64,000 nucleotides of DNA, taken from NCBI GenBank assembly GCA_028753945.1, contig JAPNXP010000002.1, positions 4,712,001 through 4,776,000 of the forward strand, in the 5' to 3' direction. Of the stretch, positions 23,081 to 34,869 are shown piece after piece. The translations under genes and the position numbers were made by a program. The stretch comes from Hexactinellida sp. DTS-2022 (lineage: Eukaryota; Porifera; Hexactinellida). The stretch's first letter is position 1. Every line of letters starts with the position of its first letter. A model generated the notes under the pieces. It was not told the DNA's origin. It did not search any database and saw nothing but the letters and a program-made list of their open reading frames with translations.

Positions 23081-24382
23081 GTTAATTAAGATTGAAATTT
23101 CTTCAATTTCCTGTTGTCCTCAATATTAGAAGTTCGTTTTGAAAATTTGAGTACTTTGAGTGAATTTAAGTTGCGAAATTTATTTGACAGAATGCAATTA
23201 GAGATGGTACAAAGTATTTTCTTGAATAGATCCCATTTAACCTTGAGACAGTAGTCGCAATTACTTTTCCAAAATTATTTCAAAGATGATGTATCTTCTA
23301 TTTTGATAGTAGAGAGAGATACAATAATTATTCGCGGGGTTGATGAAATAAATTTGCTGAATAATATCTGTTGCTCTTCAATTGCAGTATAGATTTTCCA
23401 AAGGAGAATGCACGATTCTAGAACCTCCATTGATTAATACTTCACGATCTGATATTTGAATGAGTAGATTCACACTATCTTGATTTTCAAAATGAATATC
23501 TCTCTGTTTGGTTAAGGGTACGGATTCTTAATTCTCGAAATAACTCAAATAATATAGGGCATATATTATATCCAACTTCACAGGTGTTCTTTTAGGCTAC
23601 TTCTAATAATATTCCCAAAATAAATCGAAAAATCACGTCAACATAAGATTTAAACCATATATGGGCATAGAAATGTGCCAACTTCTGATGATTAAGCAAA
23701 ATGGCTATCTCCTGACCCAATGACTCTAGAGCTTAGAACTAAAGCCTAGACACATCATTACAGCTAGTGAATTCAGTGAAATGAGAATTATTATATCTGT
23801 TATATCAAGAAGTCATTCTAGATAATTAATGCACATATATGATGGTGGGAGGTAGCTGAAAATAATTACACAAAATCCACCTATAGAAACAGAGATTCTA
23901 TAACTTAGATCTAACTTCCCAATAGGAATCAAATTCTAAATTATAGCCAATGGATCATATACCATAGTTTGGAAATGCATCTGAGTGCGCTAAATTAGTT
24001 CAGCTTCTTTTCAAATGGTTATAATTCCATTTGTTATTTTCCAGCATAAGTGACTTTGTCAAAATATTTTCCTGGATTAAATAACTATCATATCATCCTG
24101 AAAATTCTAGGGGTGTTAAGGATGCTTCGACTGACAATTTAGGTGCTTTAGTTGCAAAATTGAAAAGCGAGGTTATACATTGAGATGCAGCTTATAAATC
24201 ATAGAAATATTTGAGAAGTGAAAAATCTTTGAAATAAATTCTCCAAAGTCTTCAGAATGCCAATTTAGTAATGTAATATTTGATGATTCAGTATTATTCA
24301 AAATCCCAACAGATATTCTGTGATATTCTAGGTAATATATCGTACACTTAAATAATTCTATCATATAAACTAATATTTATAA
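23081..24382. other. Non-coding AT-rich stretch
   Basis: No gene is recognised. 23640-23760 carries a piece of the dispersed repeat family also at 25020-25200, 31080-31390, 42690-42830 and 62180-62480 (AAAATGGGCACATT-type core). 24117-24230 matches 11390-11500. Confidence 0.5.
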
Positions 24383-24383
24383 G

Positions 24384-24456
24384 CTCATATATCTCAGTGG
24401 TTAGCATATATATCCAACAATCAGTTGATCATCGGTTCGATGCCTGATCTGCATAT
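24384..24456 (+). ncRNA. tRNA-like sequence, probably a SINE head or decayed tRNA
   Basis: An A-box-like TATCTCAGTGGTTAGCAT and a good B box GGTTCGATGCC lie at tRNA-like spacing, about 35 bp apart. The acceptor and T stems pair poorly, so I do not call it a functional tRNA. It may be an RNA polymerase III promoter of a tRNA-derived SINE. Confidence 0.35.
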
Positions 24457-25811
24457 ATTTTTCGTTTCTTATTGCATTATCAACAGATTGATTGACTATA
24501 GGATATATTTCAAATCAATTCTAATATATATTTAGCGGTATTCCCCGGAAGAAATTTTTTCGATTATGTAAGAAAAGAAAATTATCCCGATTTTTTTCTT
24601 TTCTTTTGCCAAACTCTTGTGACGGACAATATACATAGTTTGCACAAAGTTTTGACTCTTTTCCATTGTTATTTTCAGAGATATAACCTATTTGTCTTTC
24701 AGTCGATTGGATCTCACCGTTTCCATCGATTGTCCGTGGTACATTCTCCAATATTCGAAAGACTGGCGTAAACATAACTTTTTCCATGTTTTGTCAGACA
24801 AAAATAATAACAATTGATCAAAATATATTGTTAAATGGTGAAAATTGGAAACGATATGGCCTAGAATCCCAATCGAGGTTCGTTTTCTTGTCCATTTTTT
24901 TCTCAAACACCCGATGTGCTAGAATCTAAATATACGTCTCAAATACTCGTAATACCCGACATCCTATCCGTCAATAATACATCTAGTAACCCTAACACGC
25001 CCCGTTTTCAAAATGATCCATATATGAGCATGTAATGTGCCCAGTTTTGATGACGCAGCAAATTTCCTCGTAAAGTATAGACACAAGAGCTTAGGTCTAA
25101 CCATCTAATCACATCAATATACCTCTATAAACTCATTGGAAGAACAAATGAGACCATTATCCAAATGGCTACAATTCTCTGAATTCACATATATGGTGGT
25201 GTCATTTCAGTGATGCGTCCATAAGATTGAAATTATTATATAGCTAATGCTTAGCTCTAACATTCCAGTTATGTCAATCATCCATTTTAACCAATACCCG
25301 AAAACAAATGGGGATAAATTCCCAGAAGTTTCGGAAATTATAATAATAATAAACTTGGAATCTTCTTTCTCATAATATTATTGTTGACCACAGTGACGTA
25401 GACGGGGGACATCACTTGGAGCACAAAAGTGCACTTAGAGTTCTGAAAATATTCGCACATATTCTTGTAGTGTTTTTGAACTGATCTGCAACTACGAATC
25501 CTAAATTTCAAATTTTACACCTGATGGTACTTGTTTAAAGTTGGATTAGAGGAAAATCCATGGTAATTCAGACAAATTTTGTAAAATCCCAAAGAAAACC
25601 CAATGCAGATATCTGAATTGAATAGAGAGCTAAAAAAAAAATTTGATTAGACTCTAAAGTAGTTGCATAGGCATTAGTGAAGTTAGTAAAATAAATTGAT
25701 TATGAATCCATACTGATTGAAACTATGTTACTGCCTATGAAGCTCAAAAACTTAATTCTAAAAATATCTCAATACCCCAATCAAACAAAGGCTTCAATCA
25801 ATTTCATAGTT
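24457..25811. other. Non-coding AT-rich stretch
   Basis: No gene, TIR pair or tandem repeat is convincing here. It includes another fragment of the GGGCACAT-type dispersed repeat near 25020-25200. Confidence 0.45.
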
Positions 25812-26096
25812 CTAGTTGCTCAATTCATTCTTCCTATTTTGGGGATTAGTGAAATTTTTGCCAAAGCACTGGATTCTAAACATAGAAAACGCAGATTTCG
25901 TCCTTGGAATACCGTTAAGATGAACAACTATGATTTCTTTAATCCTTAATATTGCTGTCCTTGAGAAGCGGTAGCGCTGCACCAATTCTAGATCATCATA
26001 GAATTCCAAAGGATCACTACGATCTCTGAAGACTCTCTCTCGAGCGAGAGAATTTTCCGATTCTTCTGCTAAAAACAATGGAATCATTCCTGCCAT
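25812..26096 (-). pseudogene. PIF/Harbinger transposase N-terminal remnant
   Basis: A 94-aa frame contains RVFRDRSDPLEFYDDLELVQRYRFSR, which resembles the conserved N-terminal DPL...ELVxRYRFxR motif of HARBI1/PIF-Harbinger transposases. The DDE domain that should follow is absent downstream, so it is a 5' fragment or a lost first exon. The identification rests on one motif. Confidence 0.45.
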
Positions 26097-26696
26097 TTAG
26101 ATGAAAAGAGAAGAGTATGATAATGATAACTAACAATTGAAAATATGCATATCATTTTTCATTATAAACAATTATACTCGAGTAAATCATCGGAGTGCAA
26201 GTAAGATCACATTGATATTTCAACAGTATAAGTTATTATATTGTACATTCCTAATCACAGTCAATAGATGTGTTGGTTGTCAGGAAGATTCCTTATCTTC
26301 GTTTGATATTTAATTAAGGTTCCTAGTTGGAAGTCTTATATAATCCTACTAGTGTATAATCATTATATTATAGATTACAAACATAAAACATTTAATTTTC
26401 ATAATAAATCCAATCAAGTTAAAACAATATTGGCACCACCAATATCATGAGACTCGCCAGCCGGCGTGCAGGCAGTACAACTACATAAATAGAAGCTATG
26501 TATTATAGGAGTGGGGAATCATTCTTCTGTGTTCCTAATAATTTGACATTAACTGCCTCAACTGTTGCTCAAAAAGAAAAATTAAGAAATACTATATATT
26601 TTACTAGGTCAATAATAAATAAACACTTACCATAACTAAATTATACATTAGTTTTGTATTTAATTAGGATAATGCTCTATTCTAATCATATTTACC
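26097..26696. other. Non-coding stretch
   Basis: No gene or clear repeat is seen. It may hold undetected upstream exons of the micro-exon gene, but nothing in the sequence proves it. Confidence 0.35.
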
Positions 26697-26700
26697 TTAA

Positions 26701-27575
26701 GGTTCAGGTATACTCTAGAGCACTTCTACCAAAACTATTTACCCGAATTAATTAAATTTTTTACAGCGGATTTACTTCATCTTCTAACCGGCAAAAATGC
26801 AATAATATTCGAACTAGGTAACTCAGTGAAAAATATTTTTTCTAGAAAATCGTATTTTGCGGAACGGATAGGTTTTTTCCTGCTAATGATTAGGAGTAGA
26901 TTGTTGCTGCATTGCATTAAGAAACTCCTAAACTATCATATGAGTGCAAGAATTCTTTTAATCACGTATGAGTCAAATTTTTCATCAATAAATGTGGACA
27001 TCACTTTTTTCAACATCAATAAATTAAATAAAAATAAAAATAAAAGTTACAAATGAAATCGCTACACTCATATGATAGAACTAATTCAGATCTGTCCAAA
27101 ACCGTTGAGATTTTGTTTCTAGGTGGTATATGAGTCATAATATGACTTCCGCAATGGCAATAATTGTGTTTGGAGATAGCGAGGTTTGAAAAAAAGTATC
27201 CCCTATGGCAGTGGCTTAGGTAGAGGACACTAAAAAGTCTGTATCATTGAGAGTTTTCAATATTCTTCCATAATATTTGAAATTAAGATGCGATATATGC
27301 TGTTCTATCCAAATATAAGATAAAACCTATATGTGGCAATGTCCCGAAATTATCAAGTTTCCATGGTATACTGCAACCGGCAACCAAAACCAGAACCCCA
27401 ATATTTCTTTCAAAACTCGAAGTGAGTCAAACTGGAGAAATAATTGGAATTTTTCTTTGAAATTTCGTCAAAGTCCACATGGGTATCCACACAATCCGAA
27501 AATGCAATAAAAACGAGATTTACCATAGTTTGGGGTTTATCGAAATTTTGGGATTTTGTAGAGTATACCTGAACC
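26701..27575. mobile_element. TTAA MITE, family GGTTCAGGTATAC, long copy B
   Basis: An 875-bp element is flanked by TTAA (26697-26700, 27576-27579), with ends GGTTCAGGTATACTC and its inverse. It is near-identical to 11990-12864. A 76-aa frame starting MKNIFSRKSYFAERIG is shared by both copies but shows no domain, and is probably not a gene. Confidence 0.92.
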
Positions 27576-27579
27576 TTAA

Positions 27580-28430
27580 AGTTATTTTTAAGTTCGGTCT
27601 TAAGATCGATCTTAACTAAAATCGATCTTAAGTTCGATCTTAATTCTTAGTGAATAGCTCTAAGTTCGGTCTTAAGGTTCAGGTATACGGTAATGCACTT
27701 CTACCAAAAATATTTACCTCATTTACTTGAAATTTTTACTGCGGATTTGAATCATCCTTCTATTTGCAAAAATGCAATAATATTTCAATGACAAGTAACT
27801 GGGAAATTTTAGGTTTTCAAATTTTACTCATTTGTGTAAGAGATTTTTTAGAAATAATGAACCTTACAATAGTGAAATACTGTTTAAATGCGTTTACCTA
27901 TATCTTGTTTATCCTTAGTCGTCTGGGATTGTTCCAATTTTATTTATTTTTAATTTTCTTTAATATTACGTGATGTCAACTTTTTAATCGAAATTTCCTG
28001 TCCAAAATCCGCAAAGCTCTGCAACTATTTCTAATTTAATAAATCGCAAACGATACAGGATGTATCTAGACGAGATCTATCCGAAACCGTTGAGATTTCG
28101 ATTCTACGTGCAAAACTGAAAAAGTTTCTTATCTACACAAATCTGAAAATGTTAGTTTTGAGATAGCGGGTTTTGAAAAAAAATTTACATCAATTATTCC
28201 TAGATTGAGGTGACCAAAGTGTGTTAAACTGGAAAAATAATAGGAATTCTTCTTAGAAATCTCTTGAGAGTACTTATTGGTATCAATACATTCCAAAAAT
28301 GCAATAAAAGAGAGATAGACAATGATTTGGATTTTATCTAAATTTTCGAATTTTGTAGAGTATACCTGAACCTTAAGATCGATCTTAAGACTTAAGACTG
28401 ATCTTAGTGCTTACGTTCTTAGTGAATACG
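27580..28430. mobile_element. MITE with AAGATCGATCTT repeats, split by a TTAA MITE
   Basis: Blocks of TTAAGATCGATCTTAA and AGTTCGGTCTTAA occur at 27590-27675 and resume at 28373-28430, ending CTTAGTGAATACGGCC. The terminal motif resembles that of 43954-44711 (TTAGTGAATAAGGCCCC). The TTAA MITE 27676-28372 lies inside. The left border is not sharply defined. Confidence 0.55.
27676..28372. mobile_element. TTAA MITE, family GGTTCAGGTATAC (copy C)
   Basis: A 697-bp element is flanked by TTAA (27672-27675, 28373-28376), with ends GGTTCAGGTATACGG / GAGTATACCTGAACC. It is homologous to copies at 14895, 20705, 37630 and 43948. Confidence 0.92.
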
Positions 28431-28701
28431 GCCGCAGATTTATTAAATGTCAATATGTTCCTCTGGAACCAACGATGGTTATAATTATAACCGATATCCA
28501 CTATATTAAATTAGTGATATTGTTTTCAAAAGAGATGTAATTAATATTTTATCTTATTTGTTTCCTCAAAATTAGCCTATTTAGATATTATTTTAAAATA
28601 TAAAACCAGATTCTAACATGGCGTGACATATAACGGTCAGTGTTACAATTAACTATTATTATCTATTGTGAATCTAGTAATTAGTTTTGGTTCTCGTTTA
28701 G

Positions 28702-29650
28702 GCTACTGCTCCGCCCCCACCTTTTTCCAAACCCTCATCCAGTGGCGGTCCCAGGGGGGGCACCCGGGGCAAATTCCCCGGGTTAAAAAGCCATGCCCCG
28801 GATCAAACTCGGATTTTTCCCCGGATTTATACTAAAAGCCCCTCCCCTGCCCCGGGCTGACCAATTCCTGCCCCGGGCTGGCCAAATCCTGCGACCGCCC
28901 CTGCCCTCATCTCCCTGTAGATGCAGTTACACACACGATTCCCCCCAACTCTACAGATACGGATACAATTCTTATCGAAACTGAAACTTATGCAGAACGT
29001 GATGTGAGTGAATTCATTGTATTAAACTATCCGATACATTGGGATTTCTTAGGTGTTTATGCTATATTTTACATATAGGGCCCATATCAACAACACTTTC
29101 CTGCATACGAAATGCCTCAATTAATTGTTAGTCTACTAAATTTACTATACTATTAAAAATGAATCCAAATTAATTTACTTTTATAAATGTTTACTTTAGC
29201 ATTCAAGTCTATATGATCCTGGTCCATTAATGGTAAGTATATTCATTTTTAGAAATTCTTTAGAACAATGCTTTTTTAACTATTATTTGAATATAATTTA
29301 ATTAAATCATATTTTTATTTATTTATTATAGCTACCTACGTTAGCGTTACAAACGGTTCAAATGGTATGTTGGAATTACATTAAATTTATGGTTAATTAT
29401 GCTTAACTATATGCACCATTGTATGGCATTTCCATCCATATAGATGATAAACTCCAACTCATTCTGCCATTCCTCACCTCCCATTGTAAGTTATTAAGTA
29501 TTAATTGTTTAAAATAGATACACACTATTAGTAATTAAATTTTCTAAATAGTATTATTGTTGTTTGTTATTTTAAATATAGAATAGAATTGGATTGGGAA
29601 GCTATCATCAACATTATAGGCCATGCATGTATTTATCTACTAGTATATAA
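28702..29650 (+). CDS. Micro-exon gene, 3' part (hypothetical protein)
   Basis: Six consecutive exons can be read with canonical borders. Exons: 28702-29003 (130 nt without the inserted MITE), 29079-29126 (48 nt), 29200-29232 (33), 29332-29364 (33), 29444-29485 (42) and 29582-29650 ending in TAA. Donors are gtgagt, gttagt, gtaagt, gtatgt and gtaagt. Acceptors are atatag, tttag, tatag, atatag and atatag. Introns are 73-99 bp and all phase 0, so each middle exon can be skipped without a frameshift. Peptides are GPYQQHFPAYEMPQLI, HSSLYDPGPLM, LPTLALQTVQM, MINSNSFCHSSPPI and NRIGLGSYHQHYRPCM...; the first exon is Thr/Asp/Glu-rich. No known domain. The start and any signal peptide must lie upstream and were not found. 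The architecture recalls micro-exon genes for variable secreted proteins in flatworms and some gall-forming insects; that comparison is inference. Confidence 0.65.
28740..28903. mobile_element. hAT MITE inserted in a micro-exon gene exon
   Basis: A 164-bp GC-rich element starts CAGTGGCGGTCCCAGG, ends CCTGCGACCGCCCCTG, and has a perfect 8-bp TSD CCCTCATC (28732-28739, 28904-28911). Its ends match the CAGTGGCGGTCGCAGG family at 60773. Removing it with one TSD keeps the exon open for 43 codons. Confidence 0.92.
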
Positions 29651-29794
29651 CAGTTTTGTTAACATTGCACTATTGCCTAGTTTTTCTAATTTAATTTTTT
29701 ATTTTTTTGTCTCCATAGTTTTGACTTTACTTGGTCAGTTGTTCTTCCCAATACAGCAGCGATTTCACTTATATCCCCCTTTTTTTCTTTGTTC

Positions 29795-29800
29795 AATAAA
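29795..29800 (+). promoter_or_regulatory. Candidate polyadenylation signal AATAAA
   Basis: AATAAA lies about 145 bp after the TAA of the micro-exon gene. It is the first canonical signal downstream, but common by chance in AT-rich DNA. Confidence 0.3.
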
Positions 29801-29899
29801 GATAGCATCCCTTCCTCCTCTGTAGTCCAAATTTTTTTCTATAGAAAATAGAATAACAAGAAGAACATAAAAAACAACAAGAACAACAATAATAATTAC

Positions 29900-30330
29900 C
29901 AGTAATTACAATTGCGAAATTTGGAATCAGCACACATATTTGCATACTCTAACCGTTGGAAGCTATTCTTATTTTGAATATATATTTTCATCAGTTGTTT
30001 CGTTATTCTTTAAAACCAACAATAAATATTCACATCAAAATGTGCCCTTCAGTCTCGGTCTCTTACCATGAAACGGTGCAACTCATCTTAAATTAACGGG
30101 TGCTATGCGCCCTTACTCGTCACAAAATCATTCATTATATATGCACTTAGTTATTTTTCATGCTTATGGAAATACATTTTCATAAAAATGTTTACATATT
30201 TTCAAAACAACAACAAATATCCACAATAGTAATTTGTAAATGCGAAATTCGGAATCAGCATACTTTCTTACTTATTCAACCACTAGCGCGGTTCCCGCGC
30301 TTCGCCGCGCTATATAAAGTTTTGTTCAAT
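29900..30330. repeat. Direct repeat ending in a GC-rich hairpin (possible Helitron terminus)
   Basis: GCGAAATTTGGAATCAGCA at about 29914 recurs at 30241 as GCGAAATTCGGAATCAGCA. The second copy runs into 30290-30322, with GCGCGGTTCCCGCGC and CGCGCTTCGCCGCGC hairpins. On the minus strand this reads hairpin then CTAG then T, as at a Helitron 3' end. The hairpin abuts CTAG more closely than usual, and no Rep/helicase is nearby. Confidence 0.35.
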
Positions 30331-30835
30331 ATTTCCTCCAAATAAAATATATTTGCTGTTTTACAGGAACAATCAATTACAGTTTATTTCACAGTAAGTA
30401 TTAGTGGCAGATAAACTAATCTCATTTAAGAGCTATCTGTACATCTCGTTGTTATAGTTGGATTCCTAGTTGTTGATGCAGCAACTGCGTTATTAAAAGT
30501 AATGGGATGTCTCATGAGGAGTAATATGGATATAGGCAGTGATGTTTTGCCAATTTTAGAAGTAGGGGAACGGTCATGAAAATTTTATTAGGCTGTTCTC
30601 TGAGGAATAACTTGAATAATTTAGTTCCATATACCTAGTAATTAATAGATATACATAACGTGATAATATTTCTTGCCATTCATTCTGATTAAACGCGTTA
30701 TAAATGTTCAAATTGGAACATGGTTTTACCCAGATGTATTTGAAAAATATATATAGAATTATAAATTTGAACGTTGACTCATTCCTCGGTTGCCATGCAA
30801 AATTTAAATTTCTTAAAGTTGCCATAACTCAAAAA
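30331..30835. other. Non-coding stretch
   Basis: No gene, TIR or tandem structure could be supported here. Confidence 0.4.
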
Positions 30836-31400
30836 CTATGAATGTTATGTAAACTAGGCTGGCACTGATCTGTCCGGAATAGGTAACTTCCTATTTATCG
30901 ATAATACATTTTATATGCCTAACATCAATAATCTTTGAGATAATGAGATAATTAAAACTTAATTAATTAATAGATAATGACTCATTACGCATTAATGAAT
31001 TAAGTTATCCCAATTAGTTTTCGTGTATTGGTTAAAATGGATCATTGATATGAATGGAAAGTTAGAGCTAAGCTCTAGCTACTTTTTAAATTTCAATCTT
31101 ATCGACACATTACTGAAATGACACCACCAAATATGGGCATGATAATTTATTGAATTGTAGCCATTTCGATAATGGTCCCATTTGTAATTCCAATGAGTTT
31201 GTAATGGGGTATTGTTGTGATTACCTGATTAGAGCAAAGCTCTAGAATCTATACTTTATTAGAGAGTAAATTTGCTGCGTCATCAAGAATGGGCACATTA
31301 CATGCCCAAATATAGATCATTTAGAATCTGTGCTTGTTAGGGTCACGAAATGTATTATAGACGGACAGGAAGTCGGTATTGCGAGTTACTTCATGAAGTA
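30836..31400. repeat. Dispersed repeat modules
   Basis: 30870-31010 (ATAGGTAACTTCCTATTTATCG, then TTTGAGATAATGAG) matches 63105-63200 inverted, and 20220-20300 more weakly. 31060-31390 carries the AGAGCTAAGCTCTAG / GGGCACATTACATGCCC module seen near 25100, 42750 and 62370. These look like pieces of one old family, without coding. Confidence 0.6.
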
Positions 31401-31756
31401 AATTTTTATTCCAGCACCTCGGGTGTCTGAGAAAGTAATGGCCAAGAAAACGTTCCCTCGAATGGGAATAGAGGCCATAAAGTTTCAAATTTTCACTTTT
31501 TAAGTGTGTCCACGTATGGAAATATATCTGAAATTAACTTAAAAACATTACATAACACGATTTCTTTTTGGGCCTCTCAAGACAAAACGACCATATCTAA
31601 CCTTTTTACATGCTTTTGAGTCTTTGACAAGCGTATTTTATAGTTATGATCAATTTTATTCAGCGTTCACTAGTTTCACCACTTAAATCGATTATAAGTA
31701 TAAGTATGTACTCTATTCCTCAACAATCGTATGATTTGTGGTATCATTACTCTATC

Positions 31757-32137
31757 CAAGCCAGGGATGATCCACCGCGGGCGTTGAGGGGTTATACCCC
31801 CCCACCCCCAAATGACTCAGGGAGAGTGCGAACCACCCCCAGTGGTGTTCCAAGGGGGGGGGGGATTTGTGTATTCATTCACCCCCCTCATAACTAGTTT
31901 CCAAAAGGGATATGTTGTTATATATAATACATAAACATCTAAACATCTTTGGTCAACTGCACAATAATACACTCCTACTAAGTGACAAGAATAGATGTAC
32001 GTACACCGATGTTTGAGCGTCTAAGATTCAAAAGAATTATGGGGAGGGGGGTTGCCTCCCAGATCTCCCCTTACCGTTGCTCGCTCCAGAACACCCCCTC
32101 ATGATAATCCTGGACACGCCACTGCCCCTCCCCCAAG
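31757..32137. mobile_element. GC-rich hAT-like fragment
   Basis: CAGTGGTGTTCCAAGGGG at 31839 and CCTGGACACGCCACTG ending near 32125 are opposed like hAT termini, with C/G homopolymers between. The flanking 8-mers do not match, so the ends or the TSD have decayed. An outer CCAGGGATGATCCACCG at 31759 may be a further remnant. Confidence 0.4.
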
Positions 32138-33045
32138 AATATGAGAATAAATCCAAATTATATCAAGGGACTGGTACAATTTCCGAGATTGGTTGAGAGA
32201 AGTATATGAGAGTTCTCTTCGCTATTTTTTCTTTGACTACTTTTGGGAACGTTGTATACCAAATACAGTACCTGGAAAAATTGTAAACTAATCATCAACT
32301 GTTGATTCATTGTGATTGTTTGTAAATTGGTAGTTTAATTAATTAATTATTAATTTATAGTTATGTATGATTAGAATCGATTTCTTTGACGTGTATTAAT
32401 TATATTTCAACTTTGTAGAAAGTTGCTTTCTCAAAAGAATTTCTTAAAAATATAACTTCCAAAACTTGCACATTTGACTCCGGGCGCGTCCTACGTCGTA
32501 CACAATACTAATGCCCGACCCTGTGCATTGCACCCAGGGGCGCTGATTGGTTTTTCGGGCCCCAGGGCAAACAATAATGATGGGCATGTCACGAAATATT
32601 AGTCCGAGGGGACCAAATCTTTCAAGAAATTTGGTCCTTCTGTGGAAAATTTGTTCTTCTGAGGTTTGTGTATATATAGTTCCAGTATTTCTAGATAGTG
32701 GCCTAAGCGATTTTTCGCCATAATGGGCCCAAAATTTTTTTGAATAATCTCATCACTGTAAAATTTTGCTTCGAAAATTGATCCTGGACTAAAATTGCTT
32801 GGAAAACTGGGCTTAGAACGATTTTTCATGGAATATTGCCCCCAGCATGAATTCTTCCCGAATCAATATTCCTTTGGAAAATGGTCCTAAGGACCAACTT
32901 TCCATAGACATGAACTCTAGAACCTTTCCCAAACCCAAATGTTCATTTTGCACGATTTCCTTATTTCTCTTTAAAATAAAGATTTCAGTTAACTATATTT
33001 CATTCAATTATCTCATCTGAAGCAGCTTTTGGCGCTAACATTATT
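32138..33045. other. Non-coding stretch with a hAT-like end
   Basis: No gene is seen. CAGGGGCGCTGATTGG near 32534 looks like an isolated hAT terminus without a partner. Confidence 0.35.
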
Positions 33046-33737
33046 CTTACATTCTTAATCTGTAATTGTGAGAAATAGATCCCTATACGATACAAAGCAA
33101 TAAACCAAAAAGAAAATGTCTCTATCTATTATACTTTTTATTTTTTGTCGGTTTCAAAATTTGGGTAATAGAATTATCCCATAGGGCGATTTCAAATATT
33201 GGTGGCCGATATTATGCGGTATTTTGGCAATGCGGCCACCAATTTTGTTATCAGAATCAATATAGAAAGATCATAAGCGTACGAGTTGGTAGTCCGTTTA
33301 CATTTTTGAATTATGAGTCCGAATTTATTTTTACAAACATTTTTATCTAATATCGCATAAAAATATGTCCTTTTTAATCATTTTTTGACTTCAAAAGGTC
33401 GCAATTTTTATTATTTAGTTCAAATCAAAATTCCTAACCGGCCACCAAACGCCCATAACGATCATCTATGTGATATATCGCACAGAATATGTCTTTAGCT
33501 AATAATGATCTTGCAAACCACACACTTATCAGTTGGAGTCTGAATAAATCCCACTATGGGACTTTTGTATTACCATAAAACTGCACGCCCCATAAAATCG
33601 AATTTATAGAAGATAATGCGATTTCGTTTTCTTTTAGATATAGCTATAATGTCTTCTATCATATTTGTGAAATTCAAAATCCTAACTTCAAAACGAAATT
33701 TTTGTGTTTTTTTGCAATAATCTGCCGTAATTTAACC
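33046..33737. mobile_element. TTAA MITE, family GGTTAAATTAC, 5'-truncated copy 2
   Basis: It is homologous to 4357-5055 and 58821-59540 from CTTAATCTGTAATTGTGAG to the terminus GTAATTTAACC, then TTAA at 33738-33741. The first 25 or so bases, including the left TIR, are missing. Confidence 0.85.
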
Positions 33738-33741
33738 TTAA

Positions 33742-34853
33742 CCATAAAAGAACACATGTGAAGTTGAATAGAATATATATTGCAGTGTATTAGAGAACTT
33801 AGTAAGTACGCGTACACATCATTTAAGTTTGGTGTGTACGTGTACTCACCAAACTGTGTAGTGAGTACGTGTACACACTAAATGTAATTTGTGTGTTAAT
33901 TCCTACGTCGACTATATTTAAGGGTGCTTAGGGTGAAAAATGTATTAGCGGTATGGGTGGTTTTAACGTCTTCAAAGATATTGAAGTGTAATTCTCCAAA
34001 CTGCTCTGTAATTGCATAACTAAGCTTAAAATGTATACAGCTTATCTAAGTCCAAACTATTTTTCGAGTAGCATTAAATTCTTTAGGAAATGCCTCCCCA
34101 TAGGGGTAATACTGTTTTATTAGATTTCACTGAATTATTTCTTGTAAAGTATATTCGATATAGCTCCAAAAATTGGTATGATTGATCAGTACAATTAGCA
34201 CTAGATTAGCTTAGCTCTCCAGACGCCTATCCCAAGTTTACCAATTCTTAACCTATGAATCCTAAAATTCGTCAAAAAAGAGGCCAGAAAGTGGTATTTT
34301 TGCTCAATGCTTGGACTCTACTCAGACACTAATCGTTAGTTTGCTTCAATGAGCTTGCAAAATGATCATTATACTATTAATAACTATGTCTGAATTTTTG
34401 AAAGCAATCCATTATGAACTTTATTAGATAAAATTCGGGATATGTAAAAAAAACTACAATTGAGTAATTGTAGGCTGAAGTTTTTTGATTGTGAAATGTA
34501 TATGTCTATTAAATTTGTCAGTATTACAACCGGATTTAGTTTAAATATACTAGATAAGTTTCAAACATCATAGTAAACAAACTACTTGATTAAATCGAAT
34601 TCTATGCCAGTTTCTGTCGTATTAATGGAGTCCGCTTTCTTTTGGGACATCATTATCAGTGATTAAATCATGGCTTACATAGTGATTAAAGCTCTAATAT
34701 GTATATAATAAGTCTATACTAGTTGGGATACAGTATGAATATACTAATATATATGACAATTGAGTTGAATAATATAATATAGTCAATTAATCTGTTGATG
34801 ATGCATACAAAATTAAAAAAAATTCAGATCAGAATTTCTAGCCAATTATCAAC
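33742..34853. other. Non-coding stretch with GTACGTGTAC repeats
   Basis: 33795-33890 contains several AGTACGYGTACAC motifs in both orientations, able to form hairpins. Otherwise no gene or element is supported. Confidence 0.4.
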
Positions 34854-34869
34854 TACTGTATTTCTCGGT

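Noticed and set aside
24384-24456. Functional tRNA gene
   Set aside because: Boxes are present but acceptor and T stems do not pair well enough; kept only as tRNA-like.
30574-30825. 83-aa minus-strand ORF as a gene
   Set aside because: AT-rich, no motif, part of it overlaps dispersed repeat sequence.
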